Below are positions 17,365 to 26,579 of a stretch of 64,000 nucleotides of DNA, one piece after another (within the stretch, counting starts at the first letter, position 1; each line of letters opens with the position of its first letter). A model generated the notes under the pieces. That model ran no database searches, was not told the origin of the DNA, and worked only from the letters and a program-made list of their open reading frames with translations. The translations under genes were made by a program, and so were the position numbers. The DNA lies in assembly GCF_007896435.1 (NCBI RefSeq), contig NZ_VCBL01000001.1, positions 2,727,078 through 2,791,077 on the forward strand, read 5' to 3'. Source of the DNA: Rummeliibacillus suwonensis. Its GTDB lineage: Bacteria > Bacillota > Bacilli > Bacillales_A > Planococcaceae.

Positions 17365-18375
17365 CTACAAATGTCTATAGCCTGCAAAATGTGCTTTCCA
17401 ATATGATTCGTATACAGAGCTTATTTGTACTTTTTTACCACTTGCTGCTATAAATCTGCCATTTCCCATATAAAGACCTATGTGGGAAATCCCTGATTTA
17501 TATGTATTCTTAAAAAATACCATATCTCCTACTTTTGGTGAACTTGTCGGTTTTGAAATAGAATAAAATCCTGCAGCTGTTGTACGGTAAACTGAAACTC
17601 CCGCGTTTTTATAAGCATAATAGACAAGTCCGCTACAATCGAATCCTTTAGATGTTGAGCCACCAAATACGTATGGAACACCTTGTTTCGCTAGTGCAAT
17701 GGATACAGCTTTTTCTTGTTTTGTGTTAACTGAAGCTGTTGAAACACTGCTGCTAACCTTTTTTGTAGCTCCACTTATCTTCAACTTTTGACCAACTCTA
17801 ATGTTAGTTGATTTTAGGTGATTCCAACTCATGAGCGTCTTATATGACACACCGTATTTCTTACCAATTTTAGATAAAGTGTCACCTGATTTTACTGTAT
17901 ATGTAGAAGTGGATGTAGAAGAATTCTTTTTACTAGTACTAGAGCTAGATGAAGAGCTTTTTTTCACTTTTAATTTTTGTCCGACTTTAATCTTAGTCGA
18001 TTTTAAGTGATTCCAACTCATGAGCGTCTTGTACGATACACCGTATTTCTTGCCAATTTTAGATAAAGTGTCACCTGATTTTACTGTATATGTAGAAGTG
18101 GATGTAGAAGAACTCTTTTTACTAGTACTAGAGCTAGATGAAGAGCTTTTTTTCACTTTTAATTTTTGTCCGACTTTAATCTTAGTCGATTTTAAGTGAT
18201 TCCAACTCATGAGTGTTTTATAAGAGATATGATACTTGGCTCCGATCCCTGATAACGTATCACCTTTTTTTACCTTGTATGTAGTAGTAGCTGCTGATGC
18301 AGTTGTTTCTCCCGCGATTGTTGAAAACAACACGATCGAACTTAATGCCATGGCTGAGACGACTGATTTTTTCAT
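17365..18375 (-). CDS. LysM(3)-NlpC/P60 D,L-endopeptidase (LytE/CwlS type)
   Basis: Secreted autolysin of 336 residues. Signal peptide 1-28. LysM modules at about 31-74, 95-138 and 160-203 bind peptidoglycan; each begins [10 protein letters not shown] or [10 protein letters not shown]. They are joined by Ser/Lys/Thr linkers. The catalytic NlpC/P60 domain spans about 220-336, with Cys in [12 protein letters not shown] and His in ISHIGLYMG. LytE, LytF and CwlS in B. subtilis have the same layout and cut gamma-D-Glu-mDAP bonds in cell separation and elongation. LysM modules 2 and 3 with their linkers are nearly identical DNA (see repeat entry). No clean WalR box was found upstream. Confidence 0.93.
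   Translation of the reverse strand: MKKSVVSAMALSSIVLFSTIAGETTASAATTTYKVKKGDTLSGIGAKYHISYKTLMSWNHLKSTKIKVGQKLKVKKSSSSSSSTSKKSSSTSTSTYTVKSGDTLSKIGKKYGVSYKTLMSWNHLKSTKIKVGQKLKVKKSSSSSSSTSKKNSSTSTSTYTVKSGDTLSKIGKKYGVSYKTLMSWNHLKSTNIRVGQKLKISGATKKVSSSVSTASVNTKQEKAVSIALAKQGVPYVFGGSTSKGFDCSGLVYYAYKNAGVSVYRTTAAGFYSISKPTSSPKVGDMVFFKNTYKSGISHIGLYMGNGRFIAASGKKVQISSVYESYWKAHFAGYRHL
17815..18200 (-). repeat. Tandem ~192-bp coding duplication of a LysM module and linker
   Basis: Segments near 17815-18005 and 18007-18197 are almost identical (for example ATTCCAACTCATGAGCGTCT at 17821 and 18010), each covering one Ser-rich linker and LysM unit. Confidence 0.8.
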
Positions 18376-18625
18376 TTTTTAACTTCCTTTATATGTTTAT
18401 AGTTTCATTATAAAGGGATTATGTGACAAGATTATGATAACAAGATCAAATTAATATTACAAAATAACAGGCAAACTACATTTTCTAGTTTTATTTATCC
18501 ATTGATTTTTAAAGATTTTTTCCTATATATGGTGAATAAAAGACAAAAAATTAAGACTCAACTTTCATTTTTTGAAAGCGAGCCTTAGAATATTTAGAAA
18601 AAGCGGATGGAGCTTTTGACAGATT

Positions 18626-18780
18626 CATTTTATCCCGCGTCAACGGGCAGTAAGACCCCCACTACAAGGTTTAGAGAGAAACGAGAAAGATAGACTGCCC
18701 ATAAAAGCCCGATTGGTTTAGTTTAGCTAACCATCAGTGGGGATGAAGAAAACCCCCACTGATGGAAGCTCCACTTTATT
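18626..18780 (-). repeat. Family-A repeat, copy A4 (short form)
   Basis: TTTATCCCGCGTCAACGGGC at the left, the CCATCAGTGGGG / CCCCCACTGATGG hairpin and CCACTTTAT at the right. Lacks the long-form insert. Confidence 0.88.
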
Positions 18781-18905
18781 CCACATTAACGAACAATATT
18801 GCCTCACTTCAAGACTCTAGTAAAAAGAAAAGTGCCACGATTAGTTCCATTCATACATAGCATAGGGTGAAAAAGATCCCACTATGTAAAACTTCATTTT
18901 ATTTT
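18781..18905 (-). repeat. Decayed family-A copy next to A4
   Basis: ATTAACGAACAATATTGCC at left and CCCACTATGTAAAACTTCAT at right follow the family-A order but with many changes. Confidence 0.4.
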
Positions 18906-18915
18906 TTCTTTAAAA

Positions 18916-19182
18916 TTATGAATAAAAATTGTTGCTATCATAAGTATCTTCTTTTACTTTCTTACTCTTGTCTACTCTGTGATATTCAGAAATCTGGATA
19001 ACTCTGACCTTGCCAGTATCTAACTCATGATAAATCCCACGACTATCTGTAAATGATATATACTGGTCCCTTTCGCTTTGTATCAACTGCTCCGCCTCCT
19101 CTTGTGAATGGAGAAAGACGAATCTTCTCACATAATGTTCTTGGTCAAAAAAATAGGTTACTTTGAACTCCCTCATAGCCAA
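18916..19182 (-). CDS. Small hypothetical protein
   Basis: 88 residues, cytoplasmic, charged; no domain recognised. Notable stretch: EFKVTYFFDQEHYVRRFVFL, then HSQEEAEQLIQSERDQYI. A GAGGTG ribosome site ends 4 bases before a TTG at 19182 and 10 before an ATG at 19176, so either could start it. The composition and SD suggest a real gene. Function unknown. Confidence 0.6.
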   Translation of the reverse strand: MAMREFKVTYFFDQEHYVRRFVFLHSQEEAEQLIQSERDQYISFTDSRGIYHELDTGKVRVIQISEYHRVDKSKKVKEDTYDSNNFYS

Positions 19183-19271
19183 TCAACACCTCGAATGTAT
19201 TCAAATAGTTTTACTATCCTATCAATAAGATGCCCAAGAACAGACATTAAAAAACAAAAGATCAAAATCTC

Positions 19272-19489
19272 GTTTTATCCCGCGTTAATGGGCAGTATGA
19301 TCACCACCTCCAGGTTTAGAGAGAAGCGAGAAAGATAGGTAGGAGATCAACTGCCGCATGCGCCCGATTGGTTTAGGCTGGCAAGATGTTAGTCACTCAG
19401 GTGTTGCCACAGGACATGGCGCTTTTAACCTGAGTTCCTCTAGTTCAGTGGGGATGAAGAAAACCCCACTGATGGAAGCTTTACTTTAT
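19272..19489 (-). repeat. Family-A repeat, copy A5 (long form)
   Basis: Starts TTTATCCCGCGTTAATGGGC, carries the long-form insert (AGTCACTCAGGTGTTGCCAC) and ends with the CCCCACTGATGG arm. Strongly similar to A3. Confidence 0.9.
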
Positions 19490-19521
19490 CTTTCGAATGC
19501 AATGTGCATGGTGAAGCAGCT

Positions 19522-19797
19522 CTATTTTGCATTTAAGCTGATTAAAATAAGTGTAATGCCAGCAAAAAGACAAATCATTCTTGTAACAGAAATTTTATCA
19601 GCTAGTCCAAACAATGCGATGGCCGTAGTAACGATTAACACAGTTGGTCCTACTAAAGCTAACATTGTATTAATGTAGAACGCCTTTTCCAAGCTATTAA
19701 ATTTCAGCATAAATAAAGCAGCCGTCACTTCAATACTTCCAGATATTAAACGTAAAATAACCATTAGCAGAAGTGATTTGTCCATAACTTTCATCAT
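19522..19797 (-). CDS. yqhV: YqhV-like membrane protein (DUF2619)
   Basis: 91 residues with three predicted transmembrane helices (about 8-30, 42-63, 70-88). The pattern LRLISGSIEVTAALFML, FYINTMLALVGPTVLIVTTAIAL split at residue ~60, then a final helix, matches the YqhV/DUF2619 family, found next to stage III sporulation genes in B. subtilis. Here it is isolated between repeats. SD is weak; two adjacent ATGs (19797, 19794) are possible. Role unknown, perhaps sporulation. Confidence 0.8.
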   Translation of the reverse strand: MMKVMDKSLLLMVILRLISGSIEVTAALFMLKFNSLEKAFYINTMLALVGPTVLIVTTAIALFGLADKISVTRMICLFAGITLILISLNAK

Positions 19798-19828
19798 CCA
19801 ATCTTTTTTAGAATATAGTTATTCGATC

Positions 19829-20198
19829 AGGCGTGTTGATTAGGAAAAAAACAGGTGATAAATTGGACAAAATTCTAAAAAAACATGTATTTTTAGCTCC
19901 ATTTATGTAGATCTTCGCTGCGGCTTGCTCGAGTCCTCGAAAATGCATGCGCATTTTCTTCGTGCGGTGTCGATTCGATGAAGCCAATTCAATGTCCCGC
20001 GGGAAAAGCGAACAGTTGAGACCCCGCAGCGAAGCGAGTAAGGAACGGAGTCTAAGGGCGCCACGTCCTGTGGCAACGACTCCGTGACCAACATCCTGTT
20101 GCCCCCAGCGTTCGCCCGCAGGAAAGCGAGTAAGCCGTAGCGGAAACCAGCGAATACACTTATATTTTGTGGATAAAATTGAATAATCAACACGCTTG
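19829..20198 (-). repeat. Family-B MITE-like element, copy B2
   Basis: Ends GGCGTGTTGATTAGG and GAATAATCAACACGCTTG. The full GC-rich core is present in minus orientation (GAGTCCTCGAAAATGCATGC, CCCGCGGGAAAAGCGAACAG). The left ~50 bp differ from B1. Confidence 0.85.
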
Positions 20199-20655
20199 TT
20201 ATTCGATTGATATAGAAGAAACTTGTATTTTACCTTTAGGCTTTGTTTAACAGGTCCTTCATCATTCACTTGTTATAGGCGAATATTTCCCACTGGCGAA
20301 ACTGGAACTCCTCATCTACTGTACTTACTTTTTCATCGCTGCTTCGCTATTCCAAAAGCATTTTCTCCTAAACCCTTTTTGTGGCTCGTCCTTTTGAAGT
20401 GGCGTAACCACCTTCCTCTAAAAATTTTACTCCCCTTATACATGGGCCTGTATGGAAATACAAGTCTTTTTTCAATATATGCTTGATCGGATTGTTTTAC
20501 GATTTTATTCTTTTCCATCCTCCAAAATTTGCTCAGAAAAGGCCTGTCTATAAAGGTGCGTTAGGATAGACCTGCCGATTCTCATTTTTAAAAATAAGCA
20601 AAGTCCGCAATAATAACAGGAAGTGAGCCATTTGTTATGTTTACTTAGAGGATAT
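20199..20655. other. Intergenic region, no supported gene
   Basis: A 61-codon minus-strand frame (20518 to 20333) has GGAGG directly abutting its ATG with no spacing, and an uninformative basic product. I do not accept it as a gene. Confidence 0.4.
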
Positions 20656-20660
20656 CACCA

Positions 20661-20817
20661 TATAAAGTGAAACTCCATCAGTGGGGTTTTCTTCATCCCC
20701 CACTGATGGTTAGTTGAACCAATCGGACTTTTACGGGCAGTTGATCCCCATCTATCTTTCTCGTTTCTCACTCAATCTTGAGATGGGGGTCTTACTGCCC
20801 CGTTAAAGCGGGATAAA
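20661..20817 (+). repeat. Family-A repeat, copy A6 (short form, near consensus)
   Basis: TAAAGTGAAACTCCATCAG, CCCCACTGATGG arm, ACCAATCGGACTTTTACGGG, then a second stem between GGCAGTTGATCCCCATCT and AGATGGGGGTCTTACTGCC, ending GCGGGATAAA. Confidence 0.92.
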
Positions 20818-20940
20818 AAGCACAGGACATGCTGATTGAATCACATCCTGCGCTCTACTTTTTTCCAATACGAATACTCGCTTTTGAACCTTCTATTTCA
20901 TTTCATATTTTCTACATGACACACGCTCTGGGCATCTATT

Positions 20941-22377
20941 CTAATTTTCTAACTTTTTCTTCACGATCTCAACATACGGTTGCTTATCGTATTCATGATA
21001 GAGTGCCATTGCAATCCGTATTGGGTCTCCAAAAAAGAAACGTTCATATAATGTTTGACGTGTACCGAAAGAACTCATCGTAGCATCCCATGCTAGACGG
21101 AAAAGCTTAACACGGTCTTCTGCATTGTGTGCTGCAGATTGCAAGTATTGATCTAGATCTTTTTTAATCGGAGATTGAAATGCATTTTTTGTAGGGATAG
21201 ACACAAGACCACTTGCACCTAATAACTGCACAATTTCTGTAAAACGTGGGTATACCTTTGGAAAAATATTAATAGCCACTTTTAATGTTGAAAAATCCGG
21301 TTGCATGAGTCCAGACTCATTTCGTTTTGCTTCTACTTCAGATTTAATAATTAAAGCCTTCAATGTTTCCAATGCCACAATGATTTCAGTCGCTTTTTCT
21401 TGCACATGCTGATATCCGGAAATGTTAATCGTCTCAATTATGGATTGCACGATTCCCAACATAAATTCTGTTTTCACGATTTGGCGTGAAAGTACTTGGT
21501 GGAGTGCAAACGGTTGAAATGAACTTTGGCCCAAATAAGAATACGACACATCAAGGTTGTCATAAAAGAATACACGATTCCATGGTACTAAAACGTTATC
21601 AAAAACAACAATCGTATCCATTTCTTCATATCGAGAACTCAAAGGATAATCGAATGGAGAATCTCCAACGACAAAGGATTCTCTACATATAAACCTTAAA
21701 CCTTTCGTATTGCTTGGAATCGAAAAAGCGAAGCCGCTCTCATCATCATATGGCTTTCCAACTGAAACTAACAACATTTCATCCGTGATGCCACCTTGTG
21801 TCGCTAACAAACGCGCCCCTTTCACGATTAAGCCTTCCTTCGTTCTATCCACAATTTTGGCCGCAATAGGTTCTGTGGAATCTTCCCAAAATTGAAACCC
21901 CCTATCCACTTGCGGTTCAATAAAGGTGTGGGTCAAACATAAGTCATTTTCACGTACATATTCATAATAAGCTTTTATATTTTCTGGAAAGCAATTTTCT
22001 TCGCCTTCCAATAGATGTGCAGAAGCGGCAAGGGTCATCAATGTTGTATTCATATAATCCGGGCTTCTTCCCATCATTCCATTGCTCTCCCTAGCCCACT
22101 GTTGCACCATTTTCCTTTTCTTTGCTAGATCTTCTTTTGTTTTCGGCATTAAAAAAGAAAGTCCTACAGTTTCTCCAGTCGTTGGAGATGTGTAAGTCAT
22201 CACATCTTTTAACTTTTCATCATTTTGCAAATCATAAAGATGTGCCTGACTTTTCATAATCCCTTTAAACGCAGGATGCTCAGAAATATTGCCTGTAACT
22301 TTTTTTCCGTCAATCCATACTTCTGATTGCAACTTATTAATGCGATCGATATATTGCGCCCCTGTAATGACAGGCAT
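20941..22377 (-). CDS. hpaB: 4-hydroxyphenylacetate 3-monooxygenase, oxygenase subunit (HpaB/YoaI type)
   Basis: FADH2-dependent aromatic hydroxylase of 478 residues, the usual length. It converts 4-hydroxyphenylacetate to homoprotocatechuate using FADH2 from a separate flavin reductase (HpaC), not seen here. Family blocks: N-terminal ITGAQYIDRI, RSPDYMNTTL, the FIEPQVDR motif, the GDSPFDYPLSSRYEE loop, and YLQSAAHNAEDRVKLFRLAWD near the C-terminus. ATG at 22377 is chosen because AAGGGGGAAAGGT precedes it; the ATG at 22398 has none. Monocistronic. The substrate could be another phenol. Confidence 0.9.
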   Translation of the reverse strand: MPVITGAQYIDRINKLQSEVWIDGKKVTGNISEHPAFKGIMKSQAHLYDLQNDEKLKDVMTYTSPTTGETVGLSFLMPKTKEDLAKKRKMVQQWARESNGMMGRSPDYMNTTLMTLAASAHLLEGEENCFPENIKAYYEYVRENDLCLTHTFIEPQVDRGFQFWEDSTEPIAAKIVDRTKEGLIVKGARLLATQGGITDEMLLVSVGKPYDDESGFAFSIPSNTKGLRFICRESFVVGDSPFDYPLSSRYEEMDTIVVFDNVLVPWNRVFFYDNLDVSYSYLGQSSFQPFALHQVLSRQIVKTEFMLGIVQSIIETINISGYQHVQEKATEIIVALETLKALIIKSEVEAKRNESGLMQPDFSTLKVAINIFPKVYPRFTEIVQLLGASGLVSIPTKNAFQSPIKKDLDQYLQSAAHNAEDRVKLFRLAWDATMSSFGTRQTLYERFFFGDPIRIAMALYHEYDKQPYVEIVKKKLEN

Positions 22378-22641
22378 ACCTTTCCCCCTTATAAGCAATA
22401 CTAACTATCCATAAAAGAATTGCCTAAACTTATATTATGTAAAAATAGATGAATGGTGACGTTGATGGACCGTTTATACTTTTAATCATAAACATCATGA
22501 GAATGTTTAAAAAATAGATTTCAAAGCAAAATCTGATGAAATCAATGGAACAAAATTGTGATTTTTTATTCACTCTCAAAGGATTTACTTCTTTCTAAAC
22601 AGCCCATGATGTATTTGTGAAGAGAAAATTGATTCATTAAT

Positions 22642-22951
22642 AGGCGTGTTGATTATCCAATATAATCCATAAAAATAGGGTAATTCATTGATTTCCGCTC
22701 CGACTTGCTCGCTTTCCTGCGGGCGAATGCTGAGCCTCCTCGCTACGCTGCGGGGTCTCATCTATTCGCTTTTCCCGCGGGACATTGAATTGGCTTCATC
22801 GACTCAACACCGCACGAAGGAAATGCGCATGCATTTTCGAGGAGTCGAGCAAGTCTCCGCTCCAATCTATATAAATGTTCCTAAAAATACAGGGTTTTTC
22901 AAAAATTACACCAAGCAGGTACTCCTAATTTTTGTGAAATCAACAAGCGTG
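22642..22951 (+). repeat. Family-B MITE-like element, copy B3
   Basis: GGCGTGTTGATTATCCAATA left, GAAATCAACAAGCGTG right. It lacks the ACGGAGTCGTTGCC block of B1, as does B5. Confidence 0.85.
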
Positions 22952-23031
22952 ATTTTTTAATATAATAAATGCCTTAAAAACATTTTTCAAATCGTATTTT
23001 ATTTTTTTATATTTTTAAAAGTTTGATGAGT

Positions 23032-23310
23032 TTATTCCTTCGTATCTAAGTTCTTTTCAAGCATCTCAAATATCTGGTTATAACTTGGACCGGATGCAGC
23101 ATTGAGCCTTTTGACTTCCTCAATATCCGTTCCAGTCCATGTATACTTTTTTGGTGTATCTGCATCGATCATATTACCATTTGATGTATCATCGAATTCA
23201 TGATTTGCAGCCAGTTCTTTTATATCATTAAAAGAAAGTCCTGATTCCGCATTTTGTCTTTTTACTGCCTCAATATCTGTTCCTACTACTGTACGTTTTT
23301 GGTTACTCAT
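23032..23310 (-). CDS. Gamma-type small acid-soluble spore protein-like
   Basis: 92 residues built of two similar halves: GTDIEAVKRQNAESGLSFNDI and GTDIEEVKRLNAASGPSYNQI (each 21 in the protein; shown by their cores TDIEAVKRQNAESG and TDIEEVKRLNAASG). This matches gamma-type SASPs, which serve as amino-acid reserves in the spore and are cut by GPR on germination. Good SD (AGGAAGATGAAAAA ATG). A sigma-G promoter is expected but not confidently placed. It lies next to another small gene that may be spore-expressed. Confidence 0.75.
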   Translation of the reverse strand: MSNQKRTVVGTDIEAVKRQNAESGLSFNDIKELAANHEFDDTSNGNMIDADTPKKYTWTGTDIEEVKRLNAASGPSYNQIFEMLEKNLDTKE

Positions 23311-23376
23311 TTTTTCATCTTCCTTTCGCTCCCTTGATGGCTTTTCTATTACATTTCATAGCTTATTGACATTTAG

Positions 23377-23634
23377 CTATTGTCGTTCGTTTTCAGCAGG
23401 ATGTGGCTGTATGACTTGTCCTTGTGCTTCATGAATACTAATACCTTCTGATGAGAAAATAGGTGTTTTGTTGTCATTCACTGGATGACTATAAGCTGAT
23501 GTGGCAGTTCCACCTAGTTCTGAAACAATTGATTTGATCGCATTATTTGTCACCGAAGGGTAGGTTCCTTTTCCGATCACTTCATCGATCTCTAATTCCT
23601 TTTTTTCTGACTTTGTTTGTTCATCTTTTTTCAT
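23377..23634 (-). CDS. Small hydrophilic protein, unknown
   Basis: 85 residues, charged N-terminus (MKKDEQTKSEKKELEIDEV), no membrane helix or signal. The ATG at 23634 is set by a perfect GGAGGTGATTCG leader; longer upstream frames lack any SD. The neighbouring upstream-strand gene is SASP-like, so expression in the forespore is possible. I do not recognise a family. Confidence 0.7.
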   Translation of the reverse strand: MKKDEQTKSEKKELEIDEVIGKGTYPSVTNNAIKSIVSELGGTATSAYSHPVNDNKTPIFSSEGISIHEAQGQVIQPHPAENERQ

Positions 23635-23775
23635 CGAATCACCTCCATTATAATTAGGCTTCCACAAAAGAATTTTTTTATGAGAGAGACCTACCTTACT
23701 TATACAGAAAATCTTTCTTATCAATTATTCTTTTGCAATTAGAAGATGGAGCAAGAAGATAAAGTAAAGCTTCCA

Positions 23776-24043
23776 TTCAGTGAAGACCACTGAAAAAGTA
23801 AAAAAAAAGCGAATTTTTTATAATAAAAATTCGCTATTACTATCTTTGTTGAAGTGGAATTAGCGTAGACTCCTGTGGGAAAACGGACTAGACGAGTAGG
23901 CTCGGCAGTTCGCCCACGGAAAGCGAAGCTAATTCTACTTCAATTAATATCATATATATACTATAAATTATTGTGTTACTACATTTTTTCAGTGGCCTCC
24001 ATTCAGTGGGGGGGTTCTTCATCCTCCACTGATTAACCATTTC
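23776..24043. repeat. Nested repeat block (families C and D plus family-A ends)
   Basis: Outer arms GACCACTGAAAAAGT (23789 region) and TTTTTTCAGTGGCCTCC (23982-23998) are family-D ends. Inside is a small AGCGAATTTTT / AAAAATTCGCT hairpin and a ~100-bp family-C inverted repeat (TTGAAGTGGAATTAGCGTAG at left, CTAATTCTACTTCAA at right, with GACTCCTGTGGGAAAACGG core). It is followed by a family-A left hairpin (CAGTGGGGGGGTTCTTCATC). Confidence 0.7.
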
Positions 24044-24127
24044 TATTCACTAATTCCAACACTTAGTTATAAATTCTTCATAGTTTGGAAAGAATGCTGC
24101 TGTCTATTAAAAAAGGAGATGGAAAGA

Positions 24128-24490
24128 ATGATAAGGAAGTTTTTCAGTGTTGCCATTATTGGCACAATATCTTTTTTGGCAGGTTCGTATTATACGATGA
24201 ATAATCCCTCCACCAAACTCTATGATTGGAATAAAAATAGTGTCGAGCTATTTGCTTCAACACCTTCCACCATTAACTCGGCATTTAAAGATATAAAAAT
24301 TATACTTACGACATCCATAGATATTATTGACAATAAGCTTAACAATATCCTAGCAGATAAAAATAACTCTCAAAACATAGAAAAAAATAAGCATGATCAT
24401 GACAATCCTTCAATCGATGATTTAAAACAGATCGATATCGACCATGAAGATAAAGAAAAGATGCCAGAGGATAATGGAAATAGGATATAA
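24128..24490 (+). CDS. Small membrane-anchored protein, unknown
   Basis: 120 residues. Residues 1-24 are a signal anchor (FFSVAIIGTISFLAGSYY). The rest is hydrophilic, with a C-terminal His/Asp/Glu/Lys-rich tail (KNKHDHDNPSIDDLKQIDID). ATG at 24128 lies 9 bases after GGAG; the ATG at 24119 overlaps that SD. A strong terminator follows, so it is monocistronic. No family recognised; the His/Asp tail could bind metal, but that is speculation. Confidence 0.7.
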   Translation: MIRKFFSVAIIGTISFLAGSYYTMNNPSTKLYDWNKNSVELFASTPSTINSAFKDIKIILTTSIDIIDNKLNNILADKNNSQNIEKNKHDHDNPSIDDLKQIDIDHEDKEKMPEDNGNRI

Positions 24491-24515
24491 TCTACATGGG
24501 AGCTGTCCGAAAAGC

Positions 24516-24559
24516 AAAGAGGTACAATTCAACATTGATTTGAATTGCACCTCTTTTTT
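24516..24559 (+). terminator. Terminator after the small membrane-anchored gene
   Basis: AAAGAGGTACAATTCAA (24516-24532) pairs with TTGAATTGCACCTCTTT (24540-24556), then T residues. Confidence 0.88.
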
Positions 24560-24822
24560 ATAATGGATTGTTATTTCAGATGGTCATCTTCCGCAGACGT
24601 GGACCTTTTTTTCCTCTTTACTTCCAAACTGTTGTTGAAAATCCCCTCATTTCAACTATGTCTTCCCATTAATCATGAAATTGGCTTTTCAAATTGTTAG
24701 TTTTGAAAAGGACAACTAAACTCATAAAATTAGCTATTGCAATATACATTAGATTTTTCACTATCACATGCGTATAATAGTGTATAATTCCAAAATTAGA
24801 ACATTAAGGTGTGGTGTTGTCT

Positions 24823-26187
24823 ATGAAAGAATATGCACAAATTTTTCAAGGTACCGCTTTTACAAGCCAGTCACCAAAGGAAGTAAAAGTCTTAAAAGAT
24901 TATCTTTTCTGTATAGATGAAAACGGAATAATTGAAAAAACTGTAGCACCAGAAGATATCGAATATCAGGATTTACTAGAGGCTTATCAATATAAAGATC
25001 ATTTTCACCGTTTATCCAAAGGACAGTTTTTCTTACCAGGCTTTATTGACTTACATGTTCATGCACCACAATGGGCGCAATCAGGTACCGCATTAGATAT
25101 TCCGCTCTATGATTGGCTCAATACCTATACTTTTCCACTGGAAGCCAAATTCTCAGATTTAGAGTTTGCCGACGCTGTTTATGAGGATCTCGTCAATCAT
25201 TTATTAGCCAACGGGACTACCACTGTATTGTATTTTGCTACTGTTCATAAAGAATCTAGCTTACTATTAGCAAAAATATGTGCCAAAAAAGGACAACGTG
25301 GTTTGGTAGGAAAAGTAGTAATGGACGATCCTGTCCAAAATCCAGACTATTATCGTGATGAAAACACAGAAACAGCTTTAAAAGATACGGAAGAATTTAT
25401 AGTAGCTGTAAAAGAATTAGCGAAAACAACCAAACAAGGTGTGTATCCAGTCGTAACACCGCGATTCATCCCTAGCTGTACAGATGATGCTCTAAACGGC
25501 TTAGGAAAACTTGCTGCCAAATATGACACCCATATTCAATCCCATTGTAGTGAAGGTGATTGGGAACATAATTATGTAAGAGATCGCTTTGGAAAAAATG
25601 ATGCATTTGCTTTAAACGACTTTGGGCTTTTAAAGGATAAATCAGTTATGGCTCATTGCAATTTTTTAAGTGATGATGATGCAGATTTATTTGCGAAAAC
25701 AGGGACTGCTGTTGGTCATTGTCCTCTTTCAAATGCTTATTTCGCCAATAGTGTCATTCCACTTGCCCATCTACATAGTAAAGGTGTGGAAATCGGTTTA
25801 GGTACAGATATTTCGGCAGGCTTTTCACCAAGTATTTTCGATAATGCTAGACAAGCTGTTATCTCCTCTAGAATGTTGGAAGAAGGCGTTAACACAAAAC
25901 TTCCTGCCGAAAAACGTGGTGTCCCTGATTCACGGATCACTATTAACGAAGCATTCTTCTTGGCAACAGCTGGTGGTGGTGAAAGCTTGAGCTTACCGAT
26001 TGGGAGATTGGAAAAAAACTATGCTTGGGATGTGCAAATCATCGATACAGCGCTTGATTCTGCGAAGCTCCCTCTTTTTGATAGCCATGAAAATTTACTA
26101 GATACCTTCCAAAAAATTATGTATCTTGTTAAACCAGAAAATATTCGCGAAGTATGGGTACAAGGAGAACAAGTCCATACGCGTTAA
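24823..26187 (+). CDS. guaD: Guanine deaminase (amidohydrolase family)
   Basis: Zinc hydrolase of 454 residues converting guanine to xanthine and ammonia in purine salvage. Metal and active-site motifs in order: PGFIDLHVHAPQW (~70-82), QSHCSEGDWEH (~245), VMAHCNFLSDDD (~280) and GLGTDISAG (~330). It resembles the long amidohydrolase-type GuaD of animals and E. coli, not the short cytidine-deaminase-like GuaD of B. subtilis. ATG at 24823 follows AAGGTGTGGTG. No purine riboswitch or TnrA site was found upstream (24560-24822 holds no other feature). Ends in a strong terminator. Confidence 0.92.
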   Translation: MKEYAQIFQGTAFTSQSPKEVKVLKDYLFCIDENGIIEKTVAPEDIEYQDLLEAYQYKDHFHRLSKGQFFLPGFIDLHVHAPQWAQSGTALDIPLYDWLNTYTFPLEAKFSDLEFADAVYEDLVNHLLANGTTTVLYFATVHKESSLLLAKICAKKGQRGLVGKVVMDDPVQNPDYYRDENTETALKDTEEFIVAVKELAKTTKQGVYPVVTPRFIPSCTDDALNGLGKLAAKYDTHIQSHCSEGDWEHNYVRDRFGKNDAFALNDFGLLKDKSVMAHCNFLSDDDADLFAKTGTAVGHCPLSNAYFANSVIPLAHLHSKGVEIGLGTDISAGFSPSIFDNARQAVISSRMLEEGVNTKLPAEKRGVPDSRITINEAFFLATAGGGESLSLPIGRLEKNYAWDVQIIDTALDSAKLPLFDSHENLLDTFQKIMYLVKPENIREVWVQGEQVHTR

Positions 26188-26272
26188 TACTTGTTTGGTA
26201 TGATACAAGGAAGTTTCCCTAGTGGAAGTTTCCTTCGTATGAACTGAATCGATCGAGCTTATAAAAGCAGTT

Positions 26273-26325
26273 AAAACCCTATTTCAAGATCCTTCTTTTA
26301 CTCGGATCTTGAAATAGGGTTTTAT
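26273..26325 (+). terminator. Strong terminator after guaD
   Basis: AAAACCCTATTTCAAGATCC and GGATCTTGAAATAGGGTTTT form a 20-bp perfect stem. A weaker AAGGAA/TTCCTT hairpin lies before it at 26204-26240. Confidence 0.9.
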
Positions 26326-26346
26326 TATCTATCGATGATTTACATC

Positions 26347-26515
26347 ATGCGTGTTGATTTATACAATGCTATCCATTATAGGCATCATCGATTGATTTGT
26401 GCTATGATGGTCTGCTTTTTCTATGAGAATCGGTTCCATCTATCTATAGTGAACTAGAAACAAAGATGATTGCCTTGTTCTCAACCAATATTTATCCTAC
26501 CTCATCAACATGCTT
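26347..26515 (+). repeat. Family-B-ended element with unrelated core
   Basis: GCGTGTTGATTTATAC at left and CATCAACATGCTTG at right look like family-B ends; the interior does not match. Confidence 0.45.
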
Positions 26516-26579
26516 GAATTTGCATATTTTTCACTACGCCTAAAGCGGACTACTGAACAAAAGCTATAGTGATCTATTA

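Noticed and set aside
18376..18500. WalR box upstream of the LysM autolysin
   Set aside because: TGTTAT, TGTAAT and TGTCAC hexamers occur, but none is spaced by 5 bp with another good match.
20333..20518. 61-codon minus-strand frame
   Set aside because: SD abuts the ATG with no spacing and the basic product matches nothing.
24560..24822. Purine riboswitch or TnrA box before guaD
   Set aside because: No conserved aptamer core and no TGTNA-N7-TNACA match seen.
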